From Anaerobaca sp035448545 (GTDB taxonomy: Bacteria > Planctomycetota > Phycisphaerae > Sedimentisphaerales > Anaerobacaceae): a stretch of 64,000 nucleotides of DNA. Under the pieces are notes generated by a model. That model was not told the DNA's origin. It ran no database searches and worked only from the letters and a program-made list of their open reading frames with translations. The first letter of the stretch is position 1; each line of letters begins with the position of its first letter. Below are positions 59,189 to 64,000 of the stretch, piece after piece. The stretch lies in the NCBI GenBank assembly GCA_035448545.1, contig DAOTJE010000014.1:53243-117242 (forward strand), in the 5' to 3' direction. The translations under genes and the position numbers were made by a program.

Positions 59189-59770
59189 ATGGCAGAGCAA
59201 CAGAACACGAATCGTCGCGACTTGCTGAAACTGTCAGGGATGGGAGCGTTGGGCGGGCTTGCACTGAGCGCTCTGACGCCGCGAAAGGCCTCGGCCGCGG
59301 AGGGCGACTTCAAGATCTCCTATGCATCATGGATTCACGGCCACAGCATGGCGATCGAGTATCCGGAGCGTCTGGTCAGCGCCGTTCCGGTTGGCTATGC
59401 CTTCCAGGTGGAGGGCAAACCCGGTACGACAAACTGGTTTCATTTTGCGATCCCCACGCCGGTGATTATCAACGATGTGCGTCTTCAGATCGACTCGGTC
59501 ATGCTGCGATTTACCACGGGCTCCATCGATTCCTTCGTGCGGGACGTGCACATTTACGACGGCGAAAAGCGGATCGCCGTGCATGACGGAGTCTACCTGG
59601 CGGAAGACAACGGTTTCGTTCGTTTCGAAGTCCCGGATACACCCTATCTGGCCTGGGGTTTGGGCATTTCTCTGGGCGTCGGCTTCGGCGTCGAGATGAT
59701 GGCACACACGATGTCGTTTGTTGCGGCCGGGGGCGACTTCGTGATCCGGCCGCCGGAGGACGCTGCTTGA
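59189..59770 (+). CDS. Tat-exported small protein of unknown function
   Basis: GGGAGGTG before ATG 59189 fixes the start. The 193-residue protein has a twin-arginine signal (TNRRDLLKLSGMGALGGLAL...ASA-AE). The mature part, starting with FKISYASWIHGHSMAIEYPE, has a beta-rich pattern with IPTPVIINDVRLQIDSVMLRF and VHIYDGEKRIAVHDGV. I believe it belongs to a domain of unknown function family but cannot name it with certainty. It is convergent with the GH127-like gene. Confidence 0.68.
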   Translation: MAEQQNTNRRDLLKLSGMGALGGLALSALTPRKASAAEGDFKISYASWIHGHSMAIEYPERLVSAVPVGYAFQVEGKPGTTNWFHFAIPTPVIINDVRLQIDSVMLRFTTGSIDSFVRDVHIYDGEKRIAVHDGVYLAEDNGFVRFEVPDTPYLAWGLGISLGVGFGVEMMAHTMSFVAAGGDFVIRPPEDAA

Positions 59771-59800
59771 GAACAATCCCGTGCGTCGGGGCGTTGGTGC

Positions 59801-59820
59801 GGGCGAATAATCATTCGCCC
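59801..59820. repeat. Palindromic repeat, copy 2 (8-4-8)
   Basis: GGGCGAAT, AATC, ATTCGCCC is a perfect inverted repeat and shares its 20-base core with the copy at 55588-55611. It lies in the 50-base gap between two convergent stops and could aid termination from both sides or be a REP-like element. Confidence 0.75.
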
Positions 59821-61824
59821 CTACCGCACGGTGGGAAAGGCGGCGATGCGCAGCGTCGAGCAGCCGTAGGGGATCAGCGTGATGTCCTCGACGGGCCAGT
59901 CGTCCTGTCTGTCCTGCGGGCTCCAGGGGATGGGGCCTGCCATGCCGCTGTAGAGCTGCCAGTGGGGCAGGCGCACGCCTTTGGTCTTAATGGCGATCGG
60001 CGCGTTGCGGAGGTTCCAGGGTTCCAGCGTCGCGATGTCGCCTGTTACTACCGTGTACGCCGCATCCAGGTCCTTCAGGCTTGCCTCCAGCAGGGCGTAG
60101 TTCCAGGGACTGGCCGGCCGAACCTCGCGATACTGCTCGTGCGCCGTCCATGATTCTTCAATCCTCAAGACGTAGACCAGCGGTCCTCGCTCGATGCTCA
60201 CGCTGTTCTCGTGCCATCGCTCGCTCCGCATCGTCATGGGCAGCGTCAACTCGACGGTGTCACCGTCGCTCCAGCTTCTCTGCACCTTGGCGATCTGTCC
60301 GGCTTCGAGCTTGCCTTCCAGTGGCTTGTTGTTGACCGTGATCCTCGCATCCCGGCACCACGCCGGAACTCGCAGGTGCAGCGCGAACGTCACAGCCTCG
60401 CTCGTCGCGACCGTGAATCGCACCGATTCGCTGAACGGGTAGCACGTCTCTTCCGTGATCGTCACCGTCTGACCCTGAGCCACCTTGGCGGTGACCTTCG
60501 AGGGGCCGTAGACGAGCGCCGCCAGGCCGTTGTCGGCCGAGGCCATCCACAGATGCCCGACGAATTTGGGCCAGCCCTGGTGGAGGTTGCATGTGCAGCA
60601 GGGGTAGCCGGTGAGCAGGCCGAACACGACGCCGTCGATGGTGTGGTCGAAAAAGTTGTGCCTGTGCATCGCGCACGTCACCTGGTTAGCCTGCTGAAAG
60701 TACTGGCGGGCCATGCAGTCGTCCGTCACCTGCGTGGGCAGCGTGTTGTACGCGAGCTTCTCCAGGTGGTCGGCGAAGGCGACGTCGCCGGTGATCTCGA
60801 GCATCTTTTCCAGTGAGAACATCATCTCGACGCACGTGCAGAACTCGCTGCCCTGCGTCGGAACACATCCGTGCATGCCTTCGTCGGCCCCGTAGAGCCC
60901 GTGTGGCTGGCCGTGATACCTGCGGATGTCGGCGAACGCCTTCTTCACCGCCCGGAGGTGTTTGTCCTCGGGGTGAAGCTGGTAGTAGACGATCGGCTCT
61001 TTGATTCCCTGGGCCAGGTTGACGCAGTGGAAGGCGCTGGCGCCGTCGGCGCCTTGCTCATAGCGGTGCAGCGCGATGTCGCCACGTTCCAGAAAGATCT
61101 CCGTGTAGGGGTGCGTCTGTTCATGGATCAGCTCGGCCAGGTCCAGCAGGAAGGCATCGCCGGTGATGTTGTAGAGCCAGAGCACCACGAGCAGATTGTC
61201 GCCGCCGCGGCGGTTGCCCCAGAACGACCAGTGTCCCAGCGGCGTCCTGGGCAGTTCGCGAAGCTGATAGCGGAAGTACTTCGTCATCACGTCGATCACG
61301 CGGGCATCGCCGGTGGCCATGTAGTATTGCTGGAGGACTTTGAGCATGACCATCTTGGGCCACCAGTCGCGCCGCGGACTCTTCTGGATGCCCGGTTCCG
61401 GCGTCGGCGGCGTCTCGAACGGCACCGGCCCGATGTATCCGTCCTGGGTCTGGTGGGTCAGCGTCCACTCCACCCACGGGCGGACCTTTTCGATCAACGC
61501 GCGGTCCTTGAGGATGTAAGCCAGCGGCAGCAGTCCGTCGATCCAATAGGGACCGCGCTCCCAGCCGTCGCCGTCGCCGCCCAGCCAGCCGTTTCGCGGG
61601 CCTAACACCTGCGGATACAACTCATCGAGCCGGCCGGTCATGCCGGAGGCCATGATCTCCAGTTGTCGCCGCAGCCAGCCCATCGGTTCGATCGCGCCGA
61701 TAGGCAGCTCCGTGTACGGCTTGGCCGCCAATGGCGCCCGATTCGTGATATAGTGAGAACGGCCCTGCACTGCCGATCCGACCAGCGCCACGACGACCAA
61801 CGAAAGAACCGATGCATTTCTCAT
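59821..61824 (-). CDS. GH127-like glycoside hydrolase (beta-L-arabinofuranosidase superfamily), secreted
   Basis: AGGAG sits before ATG 61824. The 667-residue protein has a signal peptide ending near VQG-RS, then ITNRAPLAAKPYTELPIGAIEPMGWLRRQL typical of the DUF1680/GH127 family. The (alpha/alpha)6 barrel carries SEFCTCVEMMFSLEKML near 345-360 and GYPCCTCNLHQGWPKF near 420, which match the Glu/Cys and Cys-Cys zinc and nucleophile positions of GH127. The C-terminal beta domain shows LHLRVPAWCRDARITVNNK. Retaining hydrolysis of a beta-L-arabinofuranosyl or related sugar is likely; specificity unproven. A signal peptide points to periplasmic polysaccharide use. Confidence 0.86.
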   Translation of the reverse strand: MRNASVLSLVVVALVGSAVQGRSHYITNRAPLAAKPYTELPIGAIEPMGWLRRQLEIMASGMTGRLDELYPQVLGPRNGWLGGDGDGWERGPYWIDGLLPLAYILKDRALIEKVRPWVEWTLTHQTQDGYIGPVPFETPPTPEPGIQKSPRRDWWPKMVMLKVLQQYYMATGDARVIDVMTKYFRYQLRELPRTPLGHWSFWGNRRGGDNLLVVLWLYNITGDAFLLDLAELIHEQTHPYTEIFLERGDIALHRYEQGADGASAFHCVNLAQGIKEPIVYYQLHPEDKHLRAVKKAFADIRRYHGQPHGLYGADEGMHGCVPTQGSEFCTCVEMMFSLEKMLEITGDVAFADHLEKLAYNTLPTQVTDDCMARQYFQQANQVTCAMHRHNFFDHTIDGVVFGLLTGYPCCTCNLHQGWPKFVGHLWMASADNGLAALVYGPSKVTAKVAQGQTVTITEETCYPFSESVRFTVATSEAVTFALHLRVPAWCRDARITVNNKPLEGKLEAGQIAKVQRSWSDGDTVELTLPMTMRSERWHENSVSIERGPLVYVLRIEESWTAHEQYREVRPASPWNYALLEASLKDLDAAYTVVTGDIATLEPWNLRNAPIAIKTKGVRLPHWQLYSGMAGPIPWSPQDRQDDWPVEDITLIPYGCSTLRIAAFPTVR

Positions 61825-62086
61825 CTGCTCTGCTCCTGCGATGCTCTCACCGTGCGGATTCCAGGGCCGCGCCCACTCCAATATCGCTCGACCTCCCGGG
61901 CGGGACCTCGCTCCCCATCATCCGTACACCCCGCCGCACTGTCAACGACCTGTGCGTCCACCCTGATGAAGTCTTTGGCTCTTGGCTGTGATCTTCCTGG
62001 TTTTGCTTGTCCCTGCGGGGGCCCGGCGGCATAATGAAGGCGGGGAGACGGAGGCTGTGGAAAGTCGCCCGACAGGAGTGGACACG

Positions 62087-62950
62087 ATGACCGACAGAGC
62101 AAGACGAATTATCAATCATCCATCCTCAATCGTCAGTTCCCGGGCTTTCACCCTGATTGAACTGCTGGTGGTCATTGCGATCATTGCGCTGTTGATGGCC
62201 ATTCTCATGCCGGCCCTCGAGCGGGTGCGTCGCCAGGCCCGCGGCGTCGGGTGCAAGTCCAACCTGCACCAGTGGGGTCTGATCTTCGCGATGTACTGCG
62301 ACGACAACAACGGGTACTTCTACAGCGGCCTGATGCAGAACTTTGGTGCCGACGTCGCCCACGGCGACTGGTGGCGGGAATGCATGCGGCCCCTGTCGAG
62401 GGACAAGAAGATGTGGCTGTGCCCGACCGCCGTCAAGCACCGATCCGGGACCTCTGTCGATGCGATGGCGATTGCGACCACTCCCTTCGACGCCTGGCGC
62501 GTCCCTGCCTCGCACGGCGGCGACGTAGGCAGCTATGCCCCCAACGGCTGGATGTGCAACCCGCCGGCGGGCATGGACAGCCTGTGGGGGCGCGGTCCGG
62601 CCAAAGACTACTGGCGGACCTACCAGGTCAAGGGCGCCTACGATGTTCCGGTCTTCACCGAAGGCTGGTGGGTGGACGGCTGGCCCCTGGATACCGATGA
62701 GCCGCCGCCCTGGGGCGACAGGACGCCGATCATGAGCGGGCACGAGATGCAGCGGCTCTGCGTCAACCGGCACGGCGGCGCCCAGTTCGTCCTGTTCGCC
62801 GACTGGTCAGTCCGCAAAGTGGCCCTCAAGCAGCTCTGGACCCTGAGATGGCACAAGTCGTTCAACACCCAGGGCGCCTGGACCAAGGCGGGCGGCGTCC
62901 AGCCCAACGACTGGCCTCAGTGGATGATTGCCCTCAAGGACGAGTTTTGA
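62087..62950 (+). CDS. Prepilin-like protein with H-x9-DG-type ending
   Basis: AGGAGTGG precedes ATG 62087. The 287-residue protein has the leader SSRA-FTLIELLVVIAIIALLMAILMP (Ala instead of Gly before the Phe), then the block VRRQARGVGCKSNLHQWGLIFAMYCDDNNGYFY, and the end RHGGAQFVLFADWSVRKVALKQLW. It is the third pseudopilin-like gene in the window and divergent from the GH127-like gene, so it might be part of the same saccharide-processing neighbourhood. Function unknown. Confidence 0.85.
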   Translation: MTDRARRIINHPSSIVSSRAFTLIELLVVIAIIALLMAILMPALERVRRQARGVGCKSNLHQWGLIFAMYCDDNNGYFYSGLMQNFGADVAHGDWWRECMRPLSRDKKMWLCPTAVKHRSGTSVDAMAIATTPFDAWRVPASHGGDVGSYAPNGWMCNPPAGMDSLWGRGPAKDYWRTYQVKGAYDVPVFTEGWWVDGWPLDTDEPPPWGDRTPIMSGHEMQRLCVNRHGGAQFVLFADWSVRKVALKQLWTLRWHKSFNTQGAWTKAGGVQPNDWPQWMIALKDEF

Positions 62951-63061
62951 CCACAGACCCGCCTCGCGCAGACCATGGCCAGCTGAAACCGTGGAGCGAA
63001 GACGCTGGAAGCGACGGGTTCGGTGTCGAGGTGGTGACGGGCTCCGGTTGTCGGCCGACGA

Positions 63062-63280
63062 TCAGTTGCCCGAGAGGAACCAGAACGGCATCGAGAATTC
63101 CATCCCCAGCCATTCGAGCGAGCCGGCGACCTCACTCGCTTCGTATCCGGCTAACATGACCTCATTCGTGATGAGGCACTCGTTCTGCCTTGAGGTTGAG
63201 GAGGTGGAGCTGCAACCGGCCGGAAGAACAACCATCATCGCAACGATCGATACGGCACAAACAACAGCGATTCGTCTCAT
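63062..63280 (-). CDS. Small lipoprotein
   Basis: AGGGGAG lies before ATG 63280. The 72-residue product is a short lipoprotein: a basic start, hydrophobic run and lipobox LPAGC near residue 23, followed by a Ser/Thr-rich linker and a conserved-looking end EWLGMEFSMPFWFLSGN. No family is recognised. It may be an envelope-associated small protein. Confidence 0.6.
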   Translation of the reverse strand: MRRIAVVCAVSIVAMMVVLPAGCSSTSSTSRQNECLITNEVMLAGYEASEVAGSLEWLGMEFSMPFWFLSGN

Positions 63281-63469
63281 CAATCTCCCCTTTCATAACG
63301 TGAGAACGCCCCCCTTGCGGGCCGGCAATTTATGGATGGCACCCCACTGCGGGAGAGCTCGGGCAGGATCGGAACCTTTCATCTCTCCTCACTCCAACGT
63401 TGCAGACATGATACGGCATCTTCCCGATTTTGTCAACTGCAAAGATGCAATGGTCTTTCGCCTCAGAAT

Positions 63470-63498
63470 CAGGATGGGCACGCGATGTGCCCATCCTG
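63470..63498 (-). terminator. Strong 12-bp hairpin after the partial gene
   Basis: CAGGATGGGCAC and its complement GTGCCCATCCTG flank GCGAT, a perfect 12-bp stem with a 5-base loop. It lies 15 bases past the stop of the minus-strand gene. No T tract follows on that strand, so termination by this hairpin is likely but not certain. Confidence 0.6.
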
Positions 63499-63512
63499 CG
63501 GATTCCCGGATG

Positions 63513-64000
63513 CTACTCGGCAGGAGCAATGCGTCCGAAGGCGATGTCGTCGATGTAGACGATGCCGGTGCCGCCGGCGGCCGGAGCGGCGCGATTGCCG
63601 ATGCCAATGACTATCGTCTGGACGCGGCTCAGCGTGACGCCACCGAACTGGCTCAGCGCGATCTGCCACGCCTGCCACTCCATCGACAGGAGGGCGTCGG
63701 GGTCGGTACGGCTGACGGTCGCAGTGCGACCGGCGCTGTCGGCCAGAGTGACGTACAGCGTCTGCGGTGAGTTCGCCGCATCGCCGCGGAAGTACAGGCG
63801 CAGGCCGTCCGCGCCCCCGATAGTCCAATCCTGGAATTCGGCAAATGTTCGCTCCGCTTCGGAATAGAACGGCGACTTCGTGTTGTCGTAGGCCACCGGC
63901 ATAGACTGCTTGCCGCTGTGCACGATCTTCCGCTCGGCGAACGGCGCGTTGAAGTAGCCAACCGTCGAGCCCGTGTCGTTGATCCAGCCGTCCAGCCAGG
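63513..64000 (-). CDS. C-terminal part of a secreted planctomycete protein (truncated by window end)
   Basis: The minus-strand frame is open from the last base and ends at 63513. The visible 162 residues start WLDGWINDTGSTVGYFNAPFAERKIVHSGKQSM and continue SYDNTKS-like, QDWTIGGADGLRLYFRGD, then QTLYVTLADSAGRTATV and a closing GIVYIDDIAFGRIAPAE. This is a beta-sandwich module often seen at the C-terminus of large planctomycete secreted proteins with LamG or glycosidase domains. The N-terminal domains lie outside the window. Confidence 0.72.
   Translation of the reverse strand, partial: WLDGWINDTGSTVGYFNAPFAERKIVHSGKQSMPVAYDNTKSPFYSEAERTFAEFQDWTIGGADGLRLYFRGDAANSPQTLYVTLADSAGRTATVSRTDPDALLSMEWQAWQIALSQFGGVTLSRVQTIVIGIGNRAAPAAGGTGIVYIDDIAFGRIAPAE

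Noticed and set aside
1..64000. CRISPR arrays, rRNA genes or phage structural modules
   Set aside because: I found no regularly spaced repeats, no rRNA sequence and no phage structural motifs in the window.

Overview
The window looks like a chromosomal segment of a Planctomycetota bacterium, most likely of the class Phycisphaerae (inference). Pointers: several orphan prepilin-like proteins with a Phe/Leu-Thr-Leu-Ile-Glu-Leu-Leu methylation motif and a C-terminal H-x9-DG type ending, dockerin-like C-termini, a PEP-CTERM-like sorting tail, many PQQ-like beta-propellers, high G+C and frequent 4-base ATGA/GTGA overlaps. The redox proteins (polyferredoxins, Hnd/Nuo-type subunits, Feo ferrous iron uptake) suit an anaerobic or microaerobic life.

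Region 1 (1-14171, + strand) is one tightly packed run: an ABC exporter (ATPase cut by the window start, plus a large FtsX-type permease), a PQQ-like propeller, an NHL propeller, a small Tat-type Cys protein, a Tat-type polyferredoxin, a NapH/NosR-like membrane ferredoxin and a membrane-anchored PQQ-like propeller. It continues into a fused HndA/HndC (NuoE/NuoF) protein and a 2Fe-2S/GltD-like flavoprotein that has lost its NAD(P)-binding domain. I see no hydrogenase or dehydrogenase catalytic subunit. I read it as an uncharacterised route moving electrons between NAD(H), ferredoxin and the membrane or periplasm. A Tat flavodoxin-like protein and two more PQQ-like propellers follow (14224-17660), then an MDR dehydrogenase and a thioredoxin-fold protein.

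Region 2 (19438-26549) is a Cus-type heavy-metal efflux set: TolC-like channel, adaptor with two heavy-metal-binding domains, a YHS-like lipoprotein and a CusA-like pump with extra membrane helices. tRNA-Pro(GGG) follows on the minus strand. Region 3 (26833-32028) is an iron regulon: DtxR, FeoA, FeoB, a DtxR-FeoA fusion, a short HemP gene and a membrane-anchored CbiX-like chelatase. Four copies of a GTTAGG-N4-CCTAAC-like box lie in front of its transcription units.

Region 4 (32058-38126) is accessory: a prepilin-like protein, a secreted DNRLRE-like protein, a small membrane protein, a wrecked REP-associated transposase and a lower-GC PKD-domain protein. Region 5 (38057-43891) makes sugar nucleotides: glucuronokinase, GalU and UDP-glucuronate epimerase in one minus-strand group, with a NusG paralogue, an ATP-grasp enzyme and ManA. 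Region 6 (44212-52819) has a PEP-CTERM metalloprotease-like protein, an amidase, secreted dockerin-like proteins and a minus-strand metal operon (His-rich membrane protein, Fur/Zur regulator, small His-rich protein, His-tailed dockerin protein) behind a perfect 7-1-7 Fur-type box. Region 7 (53089-64000) carries ribF, nrnA, a HerA-like ATPase, a CYTH protein, a GH127-like hydrolase and other secreted proteins. A palindrome built on GGGCGAAT/ATTCGCCC occurs twice there.
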